NCBI RefSeq assembly: GCF_002954245.1
Contig: NZ_PPTG01000028.1
Span: 1 to 64,000 of the forward strand
Reading direction: 5' to 3'
Length of the DNA stretch: 64,000 nucleotides
Source of the DNA: Cryobacterium aureum
GTDB lineage: Bacteria; Actinomycetota; Actinomycetes; Actinomycetales; Microbacteriaceae
Shown here: positions 50,308-59,154 of the stretch, piece by piece
How the letters are laid out: each line of letters opens with the position of its first letter
How positions within the stretch are numbered: the first letter of the stretch is position 1
Position numbers and translations under genes: made by a program
Notes under the pieces: generated by a model
Seen by the model: the letters and a program-made list of their open reading frames with translations, nothing else
What the model was told of the DNA's origin: nothing
Databases searched by the model: none

Positions 50308-50892
50308 ATGAGCGTGCGAACCCCTGACCCAGACCCGGACTGGACGCCAAAGCCCCCGGAAGGAGCCCCGAACACGAATCCGGGCTGGCTGAAAGACGTC
50401 GAACTCGCCGAGATTCGCCGCCGACTCCCGATTTTGTACATCGAAGCAGTGCCCGTGCGGGTAGATGGCCTCGGCCAGGTCGTCGAGGTCGGAGTTTTGT
50501 TACGCGCTCGCCCCACCGGTGAGATGACGCGCACCCTGGTCTCGGGCCGCGTACTCTATGGCGAAACCCTGCGCGACGCGCTGTTCCGCCACCTCGAGAA
50601 AGACCTCGGGCCGATGGCTTTTCCGCAGCTGCCGGCCAGCCCGGTACCGTTCACGGTCGCCGAATACTTTCCGATGCCGGGCATCACCGCCTACACGGAT
50701 GACCGCCAGCACGCGGTCTCACTGGCCTACGTCGTTCCCGTCTCCGGAACCTGCGACCCCCGCCAGGACGCTCTCGAAATCACCTGGATGACGCCGGCCG
50801 AGGCCGCATCGCCGGGTGTCTCGGCCGAGATGGAAGGCGGCCGCGGAACCCTGTTGCGCGCAGCCCTCGCCTCCGTGGGGCAACTGTACTGA
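50308..50892 (+). CDS. Nudix-fold protein with altered Nudix box (DUF4916-like)
   Basis: The 194-residue protein has a Nudix-like box, GRVLYGETLRDALFRHLEKDLG. Compared with G-x5-E-x7-RE-U-x-EE-x-GU, the RE pair is RH and the second acidic pair is changed, so metal binding may be weak. It likely hydrolyses or binds a nucleoside diphosphate derivative, but a non-enzymatic role is possible. I chose the ATG at 50308. The tail is convergent with the nucleoside hydrolase. Confidence 0.82.
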   Translation: MSVRTPDPDPDWTPKPPEGAPNTNPGWLKDVELAEIRRRLPILYIEAVPVRVDGLGQVVEVGVLLRARPTGEMTRTLVSGRVLYGETLRDALFRHLEKDLGPMAFPQLPASPVPFTVAEYFPMPGITAYTDDRQHAVSLAYVVPVSGTCDPRQDALEITWMTPAEAASPGVSAEMEGGRGTLLRAALASVGQLY

Positions 50893-50899
50893 CCCGGTG

Positions 50900-50934
50900 A
50901 GCGGATGCCGCGCCGGCGGGCCGCAGCATCCGCT
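50900..50934. terminator. Terminator hairpin AGCGGATGC/GCATCCGCT
   Basis: AGCGGATGC (50900-50908) and GCATCCGCT (50926-50934) are perfect inverted arms around a GC-rich 17-base loop, between two convergent genes. It is one of the hairpins built from the CGGATGC word. Confidence 0.75.
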
Positions 50935-50942
50935 TGACGCGG

Positions 50943-51938
50943 CTATTGCTTCGGCGACAGCGCCGAACCGAGGCCGAGCGTGTCGAGGAATAGATTCACG
51001 TAGCGGTCGACGTCGACGTCGAGGGCCACCTCGGCGACCTCCCACTCGCCGACCAGGCCGTGCACGATGTCCTCGCCCGGATGCGTGCGCTTGTCGACCA
51101 GCGTCTGACCCCGGCCGTAGCCGGAGAGCTGCACGCGCAACGGCAGCATCGCCGTCTCCAATGCGCCAGGGTCCACCAGGGCGCACAGGGCGCCGGCGTC
51201 GCCGATCAGGCCGGTGTAGTCGGCGTTGCGACCCGAACCGAGCGCAATCCTGTTGCCGAGTAGCTGACCGACAATGTGGGCGAGGTCGGAGTCGCTGTGC
51301 ATGAGTGCACTGGCCACCTGCTCCGGAACCGCCACTTGGTTGAACACGTCAAGGCCGTACATGAAGGTGGGCACGCCGGAGTCGAGCACGATGGCCGCAG
51401 CTTCCGGGTCGTGCCAGACATTGAATTCGGCGACGGCGGTAGCATTGCCGACCACGGTGGATCCGCCCATGAAAACGATGCGCTCGATGTTATTCACGAC
51501 GTCGGGGTATTGGCGAAGCAACAACGCGAGGTTGGTTTGCGGCGCCAGCCCCACCAGGGTGACCGGGTGCGGGCTGGCTTGGATCAGCCTGTGCATGAGC
51601 TCGATCGAATTGATCGTCTCCGCCTGGCGGTCGGTCGAAGGAAGCTGCAGCGTGCCGAGGCCGCTTTCGCCGTGCACGTGCGCGGCCGATCGGGCCGGTT
51701 CGAGCAGGGGGCGCCGGGCTCCGGCGGCGACCGGAATGTACGGGGCATCCGCTACGTCGAGAATACGCAGGGTGTTTTCGACGACGCGCTCAAGGGAGGC
51801 GTTGCCGGCCACGCAGCTGATGCCGAGCACGTTGATACCCGGGTGTGCGAGCGCAAACAGAATGGCCAAGGCGTCGTCGACCCCGGTATCAACATCGAGG
51901 ATGACGGGGATCGCCTCAGGGGCCGCGGAATGAGTCAT
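50943..51938 (-). CDS. Nucleoside hydrolase (IUNH family)
   Basis: The 331-residue enzyme has the Ca-binding Asp cluster ILDVDTGVDDALAI (residues 12-25), EFNVWHDPEAA in the middle and IGDAGALC. IUNH enzymes cleave the N-glycosidic bond of ribonucleosides for base salvage. No signal peptide is present, so it is cytosolic. It is not in an obvious operon. Confidence 0.93.
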   Translation of the reverse strand: MTHSAAPEAIPVILDVDTGVDDALAILFALAHPGINVLGISCVAGNASLERVVENTLRILDVADAPYIPVAAGARRPLLEPARSAAHVHGESGLGTLQLPSTDRQAETINSIELMHRLIQASPHPVTLVGLAPQTNLALLLRQYPDVVNNIERIVFMGGSTVVGNATAVAEFNVWHDPEAAAIVLDSGVPTFMYGLDVFNQVAVPEQVASALMHSDSDLAHIVGQLLGNRIALGSGRNADYTGLIGDAGALCALVDPGALETAMLPLRVQLSGYGRGQTLVDKRTHPGEDIVHGLVGEWEVAEVALDVDVDRYVNLFLDTLGLGSALSPKQ

Positions 51939-51963
51939 CCGCTCACCCTATTGCTTCGAATAT

Positions 51964-51993
51964 GCCCAAAAACCCCGTTAGGGGCTTTTGGGC
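51964..51993. terminator. Hairpin with A-rich and T-rich flanks (bidirectional terminator)
   Basis: GCCCAAAAACCCC (51964-51976) and GGGGCTTTTGGGC (51981-51993) pair around GTTA. It follows the leftward GNAT stop at 52039 and is 26 bases upstream of the nucleoside hydrolase start at 51938. Confidence 0.8.
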
Positions 51994-52038
51994 TGCAATC
52001 AGGCACTGTTCGGCCAACTTTGCACGTGTGAGCGGGCC

Positions 52039-52530
52039 CTAGCGAACCAGTCGTACCTCGTGCAGCTTCTCGCCGAGCACCTCCTCATTGCGCTCGAGGC
52101 CGTCCGCGACGTAGCCGTTGCGGGCGTAGAAGGCGTGCGCTCGGGGGTTGTCGGCGGCGACCCACAGCGACGAGACACCGGGGTCGACCACGGAATCGAA
52201 CAGCTGCTGGCCGACACCCGAGCCGTGGTTCGCCTCCAGCAGGTACATGAAAAATAACTCGTGCGGGGTGGGCTGGTCAGCGTCGCGCGTCGGTCCGCTG
52301 CCGGCGAAGCCCACGATCTCGCCATCGACGAGCACTACGTTCTGGCGGTACTCCGCGCCCTGAGTTGTGAAGCGGCGCCAGAGGGCCGCGAGGCGCTGGG
52401 GCCGTAGCTGGGACAGGGCGGCCTGGCTGAGCAGGTGATCGTAGGTTTCATGCCAACAGGCGGCGTGTACGCGGCCCAGGCTTTCGGCATCCGCTTCTTC
52501 AACGCGTCGAACGACAACTGTGGTGTTCAT
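52039..52530 (-). CDS. GNAT-family acetyltransferase
   Basis: The 163-residue protein has the acetyl-CoA binding motif A region LFFMYLLEANHGSGVGQQLFDSV and motif B in SLWVAADNPRAHAFYARNGY. Substrate unknown. It stands alone between two terminators. Confidence 0.88.
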   Translation of the reverse strand: MNTTVVVRRVEEADAESLGRVHAACWHETYDHLLSQAALSQLRPQRLAALWRRFTTQGAEYRQNVVLVDGEIVGFAGSGPTRDADQPTPHELFFMYLLEANHGSGVGQQLFDSVVDPGVSSLWVAADNPRAHAFYARNGYVADGLERNEEVLGEKLHEVRLVR

Positions 52531-52575
52531 GATTCGACACTAACCGTGTTTGCGGGTGGTCCCGAACACACCAAC

Positions 52576-52601
52576 GGGCCGGCCTCGTGAGAGACCGGCC
52601 C
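52576..52601 (-). terminator. Terminator after the DEAD-box helicase
   Basis: GGGCCGG (52576-52582) and CCGGCCC (52595-52601) pair perfectly. CTC/GAG continues the stem across one mismatch around a GTGA loop. It lies 26 bases after the helicase stop. Confidence 0.8.
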
Positions 52602-52626
52602 GAATCATAAAGCGGATGCTGTGCGC

Positions 52627-54198
52627 TTAGCCCTGCGAACGGCGCGGAGCCGAACGGCCGGCGCCGCCAGAGCTCGGTCCGCGAACGAGCCCGCCGACCT
52701 GGAGGCTGCCGACACGGGCGCCGCCGGAACGGCCGGCGGCCGAACCGGAGCGCGGTGCGCTGGAGGACGCACCGGCCGGACGACCGCTACGCTCACGACG
52801 CGCGCCACCGGCCGAAGCTGAGTCGCGGCTCGCGCCACGGCCACCGTCATTACGGTCGGTGCGAGCGCCGTCACGGCTTCCGCCGGAGCGGCTGGCGCTA
52901 CCCTCTGAACGGCCGCCGCGGCCCCCGTCGCCGTCACGGCTCGGGCGACCGGTGCCCTGTGAACGGCCACCCTGCGACTGGCGCTGCTGCTGCGGCGCCT
53001 CGACGCGGGGTGCCGGCTTGACGTAAGCGGCCACGTCGCCGACGAGGGCGTCCACGGCGGGCGAGGCCGCATCGACGCGCTGCGGGGTCACCTTGATGGC
53101 GGCCTTGCGCAGCAATGCATCGGTGTCCCGCTTCTGCTCTGGCAGTACGACGGTGACGACGTCACCGGCGCTGCCGGCCCGGGCGGTGCGGCCAGAGCGG
53201 TGCAGATACGCCTTGTGCTCGGCCGGCGGGTCGACGTGAATGACGAGTTCGATGTCGTCGACGTGCACGCCGCGGGCGGCGACATCCGTAGCGACGAGAA
53301 CCTTGACGGTGCCGGCGCTGAAGGCGGCGAGGTTGCGGTCACGGGCCACCTGGGAGAGGTTTCCATGCAGGTCGACGGAGGGAATGCCGGCGTCGGTGAG
53401 GCTCTTGGCGAGCTTCTTGGCCTGGTGCTTGGTGCGCATGAAGAGGATGCGACGGCCGGAGCCGCTCGCGAGCTTCTGTACGAGTTCCTTCTTCGCGTCG
53501 ACGCCGGAGACCTCGAACACGTGGTGGGTCATGGCCGAGACAAAGCTGTTGGCCTCGTCGACCGAGTGCATCACCGGGTCGTGCAGAAAGCGCTTGACGA
53601 TCTTGTCAACGCCGTTGTCGAGCGTGGCGGAGAACAGCATGCGCTGGCCGTTGCCTGGCGTCTTGTCGAGGATGCGGGTGACGACGGGCAGAAAGCCCAG
53701 GTCGGCCATGTGGTCGGCCTCGTCGAGCACGGTGATCTCGATCGTGTCGAGGTTCACGAAGCCCTGCTTCATGAGGTCCTCGAGGCGGCCGGGGCAGGCC
53801 ACGACGATGTCGACGCCGGCCTTGAGCGCGGCGACCTGACGGCCCTGCGAGACACCGCCGAAGATGGTGGTGGTGTTGAGGCCGTAGGCCTCGGCGAGCG
53901 GGGTGATGGCGTTGGTGATCTGCGTGGCGAGCTCGCGGGTCGGCGCGAGGATCAGGCCGAGCGGGCGGCCAGGGCGACGCTTGCCGCCGGCGAGGTCGCC
54001 GCCGAGGCGGGACACCATCGGTATAGAGAAGGCCAGGGTCTTGCCCGAGCCGGTCTTGCCGCGGCCGAGCACGTCGCGGCCGTTCAGGGTGTCCGGAAGG
54101 GTGTCGACCTGGATGGGGAACGCGGTGTCGATTCCCTGACCGGAGAGAACCTTGACCAGGGGAGCCGGCACGCCGAGCGTATTGAAAGTTGTAGACAA
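52627..54198 (-). CDS. DEAD-box RNA helicase with RGG/Ser-rich tail
   Basis: The 523-residue protein has the Q-motif region GVPAPLVKVLSGQGIDTAFPIQ, motif I GRGKTGSGKT, motif Ia PTRELATQ, motif II VLDEADHM, SAT (FSATLD) and motif VI HRSGRTARAG. From about residue 400 a low-complexity Arg/Gly/Ser/Asp tail probably binds RNA. Start is TTG at 54198 with AAAGG seven bases upstream; no ATG precedes the Q-motif. DEAD-box helicases with RGG tails remodel RNA, often at low temperature. Confidence 0.92.
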   Translation of the reverse strand: MSTTFNTLGVPAPLVKVLSGQGIDTAFPIQVDTLPDTLNGRDVLGRGKTGSGKTLAFSIPMVSRLGGDLAGGKRRPGRPLGLILAPTRELATQITNAITPLAEAYGLNTTTIFGGVSQGRQVAALKAGVDIVVACPGRLEDLMKQGFVNLDTIEITVLDEADHMADLGFLPVVTRILDKTPGNGQRMLFSATLDNGVDKIVKRFLHDPVMHSVDEANSFVSAMTHHVFEVSGVDAKKELVQKLASGSGRRILFMRTKHQAKKLAKSLTDAGIPSVDLHGNLSQVARDRNLAAFSAGTVKVLVATDVAARGVHVDDIELVIHVDPPAEHKAYLHRSGRTARAGSAGDVVTVVLPEQKRDTDALLRKAAIKVTPQRVDAASPAVDALVGDVAAYVKPAPRVEAPQQQRQSQGGRSQGTGRPSRDGDGGRGGRSEGSASRSGGSRDGARTDRNDGGRGASRDSASAGGARRERSGRPAGASSSAPRSGSAAGRSGGARVGSLQVGGLVRGPSSGGAGRSAPRRSQG

Positions 54199-54275
54199 AG
54201 TGGTGCCTTTCGGGGCATCAGTCTCCTCGCCCGTTCGACTTACCGCGCAGCGATGAGCAAACCAGGAGGATTCAC

Positions 54276-54362
54276 ATGGCGAAGGTGCCGAGGGGCACAT
54301 CCGTTCGCCGTAAGAATGTTTCATTCGAAAAATCAGGTCAGCCCTGGTGGACCGCCGGATAA
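54276..54362 (+). CDS. Possible 28-residue ORF divergent from the helicase
   Basis: An ATG at 54276 follows AGGAGG at 54264-54269 by six bases. The frame gives 28 codons, MAKVPRGTSVRRKNVSFEKS and then GQPWWTAG, and stops at TAA. Composition is basic with a Trp-Trp end and no membrane segment. The strong RBS and lack of overlap with a gene support translation; length and lack of a known family do not. It lies in the helicase leader, 78 bases from its TTG. Confidence 0.5.
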   Translation: MAKVPRGTSVRRKNVSFEKSGQPWWTAG

Positions 54363-54454
54363 AGAAGAGGGCGTTCTACGACGCAGCAAGCGCAACTACG
54401 CACTCGCAAGTACCCCCAGTCTAGCGGATGCTGTCAAATCGCACTCGCTGGCCG

Positions 54455-55093
54455 CTAGGAGTGGTCGCCGTGGTAGAGCTCGCCGACGGGCACCTCGACG
54501 TTGATGATGTTGCCGCTCTGCGGCAGCGGGCAGGCCCACATCGGGTCGTACGCGCAGGAGGGGTTGTAGGCGAAGTTGAAGTCGAGGATGAGGCTGTCGT
54601 CGCCCAGGCCCGGGCCGAGGTCCGCGCCCTTGATGGTGTCGAGCAGGTAGCGTCCCCCGCCATAGGTGCCGTCGTTCTTGCCGGCCAGGGCGTCTTTCAG
54701 CGGCAGGAACAGTCCGCCGCCGTAGCTGGCGAGCCGCCACACGTCGAGCGACCCGAGGTACGGCAGCCGCACAGTTCCCACGAGGTCGAAGAGTACCGTG
54801 CCGTCGGTCCCGGTTTCCACGTTCAGGCGATAGGGCTGCTCGGCCCGGTGTACCGCGGCCTCAAACCGCCAGTCGGGGTCGTAGGCGGCGATCGGCAGCC
54901 CGGTGAACGCCGAGCGGTCGTCGGGCAGCAACGGCGACGACGGATGCCCGGCGAACAGTTCGTCCCGCCCGGAACGCCACAGCTCGTGCCCGCTCTGCGG
55001 ACTACTCGCGCTCAACTGGCGCACTCCCGCATACAGTCCGATCACGCGACGACGCCAGTCGGCGATCTGCAAGGCTCCGAGCGAAGAACTCAT
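54455..55093 (-). CDS. DUF1684-family protein
   Basis: The 212-residue protein shows the DUF1684 layout: ELWRSGRDELFAGHPSSPL near the start and the motif FNFAYNPSCAYDPMWACPLPQSGN near the end, with GGRYLLD between. I chose the ATG at 55093, directly before SSSLGALQIADWR. The family is widespread and without a known function. The 256-base gap to the helicase holds the 28-residue ORF only. Confidence 0.88.
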   Translation of the reverse strand: MSSSLGALQIADWRRRVIGLYAGVRQLSASSPQSGHELWRSGRDELFAGHPSSPLLPDDRSAFTGLPIAAYDPDWRFEAAVHRAEQPYRLNVETGTDGTVLFDLVGTVRLPYLGSLDVWRLASYGGGLFLPLKDALAGKNDGTYGGGRYLLDTIKGADLGPGLGDDSLILDFNFAYNPSCAYDPMWACPLPQSGNIINVEVPVGELYHGDHS

Positions 55094-55191
55094 GATCGCT
55101 ACGCTACCGCCGGCGGCGATGGTGTGCACCGAGTTGGTCGTCGCCGGTCAGATCCGCACTGGCGCAGGTGCACGCTGCCGTGACGTACGGT

Positions 55192-56193
55192 CTATCGAGC
55201 GACGGGCGTGCACAGCGTTCCATCGGTGAGGAATTGATCCAGGTTGGCGAGGGTCAGCTCGGCCATCGCCTGTCGGGTCTCGACGGTCCCACTGGCGAGG
55301 TGCGGCAGAAGTACGACGTTGTCGAGCTCAAGGAGCGACTCAGGAACATTGGGCTCGTCCGCGAAGACATCGAGGCCGGCCCCACCAAGCGCGCCGCTAA
55401 CCAGCGCGGCAACGAGTGCGGTTTCATCGATGACTGTGCCGCGCGCAATGTTCACGAGGTAACCCTGCGGTCCCAGCGCCGCGAGAACTTCGGCTGAGAT
55501 GAGCTTGACCGAGTCGGCACCGCCGGCCGCCGCGACGATCAGGGCGTCCGAGCCCGCGGCGAGCTCGGTGAGCGAGCCCACGTACCTGTAGTCAACCCCG
55601 ACCACAGGCTTTCGGTTGTGGTAGGAAATGACACAGTTGAAACCTTCGAGCCGCTGGGCGATAGCCGTACCAATGCGGCCAAGGCCAACGATGCCTACCC
55701 GCTTGCCGGATAGTTTGCTGGCGAGCGGAAAATTCCCTGCCTTCCACGCGCCGCGGCGCACGAACCGATCGGCCTCGCTAGTGCGTCGAAAGACGTCCAG
55801 GAGCAGCGCCAGGGCGGTGTCGGCGACACAGTCGTTGAGGACGTCGGGGGTATTGCTGATCAGGATGCCGCGGGCCTGGGCCTGGGCGACATCCGTTGTG
55901 TCATAGCCGACACCGAAGTTCACGACCGCCCGCAGGTTCGGAAGCCCCGCCATGAGCGCACTGTCGACACCGATTTTTCCCGAGGTCACGGCAATGGTGA
56001 ATTTGGAGCCGTGGTCGGAGAGAAATGCTTGCCGATCCGAGCCGTCCGGCACCCGCACCGCGTTGTGATCGGCCACAATTGCGTTCTGCACCATGGGCAT
56101 GAGCGGCCCCACCTGCAGCACTCCGCCGCGAAGGTCGGCGAGGTCGGTCGGTGCCGGAGTATTCGCGGCTTGATGCTCTGCGTTTATGGTCAC
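55192..56193 (-). CDS. D-isomer-specific 2-hydroxyacid dehydrogenase
   Basis: The 333-residue NAD enzyme has the substrate-domain start VGPLMPMVQNAIVADH, VGYDTTDVAQAQARGI, the Rossmann motif GIVGLGRIGTAIAQRL (about residues 168-183), VNIARGTVIDE and the catalytic His region VLLPHLASGTVET. GTG at 56193 is used; RBS is weak. It is divergent from the peptide importer operon and probably belongs with it. Confidence 0.88.
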   Translation of the reverse strand: MTINAEHQAANTPAPTDLADLRGGVLQVGPLMPMVQNAIVADHNAVRVPDGSDRQAFLSDHGSKFTIAVTSGKIGVDSALMAGLPNLRAVVNFGVGYDTTDVAQAQARGILISNTPDVLNDCVADTALALLLDVFRRTSEADRFVRRGAWKAGNFPLASKLSGKRVGIVGLGRIGTAIAQRLEGFNCVISYHNRKPVVGVDYRYVGSLTELAAGSDALIVAAAGGADSVKLISAEVLAALGPQGYLVNIARGTVIDETALVAALVSGALGGAGLDVFADEPNVPESLLELDNVVLLPHLASGTVETRQAMAELTLANLDQFLTDGTLCTPVAR

Positions 56194-56286
56194 ATTCTGC
56201 AGGCTAGGTTGCGCGACCGATACCCGTCCAACACGTAATTCGTATAGATCGATACCCGCCCTGCATGAAACTGGCGCAGGGCGGTC

Positions 56287-56310
56287 AGTTCCGCGGAATT
56301 CCGCGGAACT
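56287..56310. promoter_or_regulatory. 24-bp perfect palindrome in the importer promoter region
   Basis: The left half AGTTCCGCGGAA and its complement make a perfect palindrome, equal to two tandem TTCCGCGGAA palindromes. It lies in the 349-base divergent gap 56194-56542. The rest of the gap holds TTGACG at 56391 (possible -35), a GTCTAC/GTAGAC inverted pair near 56427-56456 and no ORF. It is a strong operator candidate; no regulator gene is adjacent. Confidence 0.6.
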
Positions 56311-56542
56311 TCCGGACCTTGCCCGGGCAACATGATGGCGCAAGACCGCCATCCGCCGGTCCCGGACGTTCGCCGCAACGAATTCGTGTCTTGACGATCC
56401 ACGCGACGCCGCACAAGCTAAGTCCTGTCTACCAGCACAGACCTCATCTTCATCTGTAGACGAGCGCTCAGCACAAGCGCGTGGGCCGGTACCGCACCAT
56501 GAGGTTGCGGCAAGCTCTGTGCCATATCAACCGGAGGAACCA

Positions 56543-58114
56543 ATGTTGTTTTCTTTTACCCGTAACTCGAGGACACCCCGTGCTGTCGTCACGGGCGCCG
56601 CGGTCGCCGCGAGTGCCGTCCTGCTGCTCAGCTCCTGCTCCGTCGCCAACTCCGAATCCACGGACGAAGGCGGGGCTGCCGATACCATTCGCATCGTCCT
56701 CACCCAGGAGCCGCCGACCCTGGAGGCCTGCGAGTCCAACCTCACCTCGACCGGAGTCGTCATGCGCTCTAACGTGACCGAACCCCTCGTGGAACGCAAC
56801 CCCACCACCGGCGACCTCGACCCGCTTCTGGCAACCTCCTGGGAACAGACCAGCGATACCGAGTGGACCTTCACCCTGCGCGACGACGTGACCTTCTCCG
56901 ACGGCACCCCCTTCAACGCCGAAGCCGCAGCCTTCACCATCGACCGGGCCGTCAACTCCGACCTGGCCTGCAACGTCGAGGGATACGTCTTCGGCGACGA
57001 CGACCTCGTCGTCAACGCGGTCGACGACACGACCCTCACCGTCACCACCGTCTCACCCGACCCCATCCTCCCGCTGCGACTGTCGTTCATCGAGATCGTC
57101 CCCACTTCAACGGATGCCACGGCCAAGGTTCGCGAACCGATCGGTACCGGCCCGTACGCCATCGCCTCATGGGATGCCGGCACCAAGCTCACCCTCGAGC
57201 GCAACGACACCTATTGGGGTGACGCCCCCGCCTACGCGAGCGCCGAGTACCAGTGGCGTTCAGAGGGAACCGTTCGCGCGGCCATGATCACGAGCGGCGA
57301 GGCCGACCTCGCCATGGGCCTCGGCCCGGACGACGGCGCCGGCGACCTCGGTCTCGACTACCCGAACAACGAGACCGTCGCCCTGCGCATGACGGCCGAG
57401 ATTGCCCCGCTCAACGACGTCCGTGTTCGTGAGGCTGTCAACTACGCCATCGACAAGTCGGGCATCATCGACTCGCTCTACCAGGGCGCGCACATCGCTG
57501 CCGCACAGCTCGTTCCCGAGGGCATCGTCGGCCACAACGCCGACCTCGAGGCGTGGGACTTCGACGTGGAGAAGGCCGCGGCGCTCGTCGCCGAGGCCAA
57601 GGCCGACGGCGTACCCGTTGACGAGACGATCACCATCGTCGCCCGCAACGCCCAATTCCCGAAGGTGTCGGAGATGGCCCAGGTGCTGCAGGAGCAGCTC
57701 ACGCAGGCCGGCCTCACCGTCGAACTCAAGATGGTCGACACCACGCAGCACCTGCAGTACCAGTTGCGTCCGTTCGTCGAGAACGAGGGTGCCATTGCCC
57801 TGCTGATCCAGCACGGCAACCAAGCCGGAGACGCCCAGTTCAGCGCCGACCAGTACATGACGACGACCGGTGCGCAGAGCGTGTATGGCACAGCCGAATT
57901 CGATGCCCTACTCGAAGCAGCGTCGACCAAGACGGGTGCGGAACGACAGGCCGCATACGAGGACATCTTCGAGTACCAGAACGATGAAATCGTGCAATTC
58001 GCCTTCATCTCGCACCAGACCGGAATCATCGGCAAAGCGGCTAATGTCGACTACACGCCGAACTCCTCCTCCGGTGACGAACTCCGCATCGCGGAGATCA
58101 CGCCCGCGAGCTGA
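56543..58114 (+). CDS. Peptide/opine-type solute-binding lipoprotein (SBP family 5)
   Basis: The 523-residue lipoprotein has a signal ending VLLLSSC and then the family-5 fold, TIRIVLTQEPPTLEACESNL, NVTEPLVERNPTTGDLDPLLATSWE, ADLAMGLG and INYAIDK-like segments (VNYAIDKSGIIDSLY). GGAGG precedes the ATG. It delivers ligand to the permeases that follow. Ligands of the family are peptides, opines or nickel; the two flanking hydroxyacid dehydrogenases suggest an acid-containing ligand. Confidence 0.93.
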   Translation: MLFSFTRNSRTPRAVVTGAAVAASAVLLLSSCSVANSESTDEGGAADTIRIVLTQEPPTLEACESNLTSTGVVMRSNVTEPLVERNPTTGDLDPLLATSWEQTSDTEWTFTLRDDVTFSDGTPFNAEAAAFTIDRAVNSDLACNVEGYVFGDDDLVVNAVDDTTLTVTTVSPDPILPLRLSFIEIVPTSTDATAKVREPIGTGPYAIASWDAGTKLTLERNDTYWGDAPAYASAEYQWRSEGTVRAAMITSGEADLAMGLGPDDGAGDLGLDYPNNETVALRMTAEIAPLNDVRVREAVNYAIDKSGIIDSLYQGAHIAAAQLVPEGIVGHNADLEAWDFDVEKAAALVAEAKADGVPVDETITIVARNAQFPKVSEMAQVLQEQLTQAGLTVELKMVDTTQHLQYQLRPFVENEGAIALLIQHGNQAGDAQFSADQYMTTTGAQSVYGTAEFDALLEAASTKTGAERQAAYEDIFEYQNDEIVQFAFISHQTGIIGKAANVDYTPNSSSGDELRIAEITPAS

Positions 58115-58152
58115 CGCATCCGCTGACCGGCAGAAATAGGTAGAAGTCACTC

Positions 58153-59154
58153 ATGCTGACATTCCTCAGGCGCAGAATCCTCTCTAGCGCACTCCCCTTG
58201 CTCGTCGTGATCCTGGGCGTCTTCGCCCTGGCCCGGCTGACCGGAAACCCGGCGAGCCTGTACCTACCGCTAAACGCCACCGAGCAGATGCGGGCGGACT
58301 TCACGGAGAAGAACGGGCTTGACAACCCGATCTGGGTGCAGATGGCCGAATATTTCGGTGGGGTGCTCCGGCTGGATTTCGGTGAGTCGCTTCGCACGGG
58401 AGAGTCCGCAGCCGCCATGGCGCTGCGGGCCTTCCCGGCCACCCTGCAGCTGGCTGGCACGACGATGCTCCTCGCCGTCGTGCTGGCCGTCATCGTCGGC
58501 AGTTGGGCCGCCCTCAAGCCCAACGGAATTGCCGACCGTATCTCAAGCTTCATCTCGATGGCCGCCGCGAGTGTTCCCGATTTCTGGCTCGCCATCATGG
58601 GTATCTGGGTCTTTGCGATCACTCTCGGCTGGCTGCCCACCTCGGGCGTCGGCGGGCTCGACGCCTGGGTGCTGCCCATTCTCACGTTGCTGCTGCGCCC
58701 ATTCGGGGTGCTGGTGCAGATCGTGCGCGGCGCCATGGTGTCCTCGCTCTCGGAACCGTACATCAAGCTGGCTCGCAGCAAGGGAGCGAGTGAGTTTCGG
58801 GTCGTCACCCGCCATGCCCTGCGCAACGCAGCGGCCCCCGCACTGACCGTCGCCGGCGACCTGGCCGTCGGCCTCGTCAACGGAGCGGTCGTGGTCGAGT
58901 CGATCTTCGGCTGGCCCGGCATCGGCAAGCTCATGATCGACTCCATCCTGCAGCGCGACTTCGCGGTGCTCCAGGCGGCCGTTCTGCTCACCGCCATCTC
59001 GATCTTCATCCTGAATATTCTGATCGACCTCGGCTACGCCGGGCTCGATGCTCGAGTGCGTCCCACCGGCAAACCGAGGAAGGCGTCCAAAACGGGCAAG
59101 GCCACTGCTGCCCCGGCGAAGGAACGGAAACTTCATGTCCAAACCACCCCGTAA
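58153..59154 (+). CDS. ABC permease (DppB/OppB type)
   Basis: The 333-residue protein has six helices. The EAA-like loop is visible as YIKLARSKGASEFRVVTRHALRNAAAP, and GDLAVGLVNGAVVVESIFGWPGIGKL is typical of DppB. A basic tail (RKASKTGKATAAPAKERKL) ends in the overlap with the next gene. It forms the channel with the next permease. Confidence 0.93.
   Translation: MLTFLRRRILSSALPLLVVILGVFALARLTGNPASLYLPLNATEQMRADFTEKNGLDNPIWVQMAEYFGGVLRLDFGESLRTGESAAAMALRAFPATLQLAGTTMLLAVVLAVIVGSWAALKPNGIADRISSFISMAAASVPDFWLAIMGIWVFAITLGWLPTSGVGGLDAWVLPILTLLLRPFGVLVQIVRGAMVSSLSEPYIKLARSKGASEFRVVTRHALRNAAAPALTVAGDLAVGLVNGAVVVESIFGWPGIGKLMIDSILQRDFAVLQAAVLLTAISIFILNILIDLGYAGLDARVRPTGKPRKASKTGKATAAPAKERKLHVQTTP

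Noticed and set aside
53200-54504. 434-codon open frame opposite the DEAD-box helicase
   Set aside because: It is antisense to the helicase, its composition mirrors the GC-rich third positions, and no family fits.
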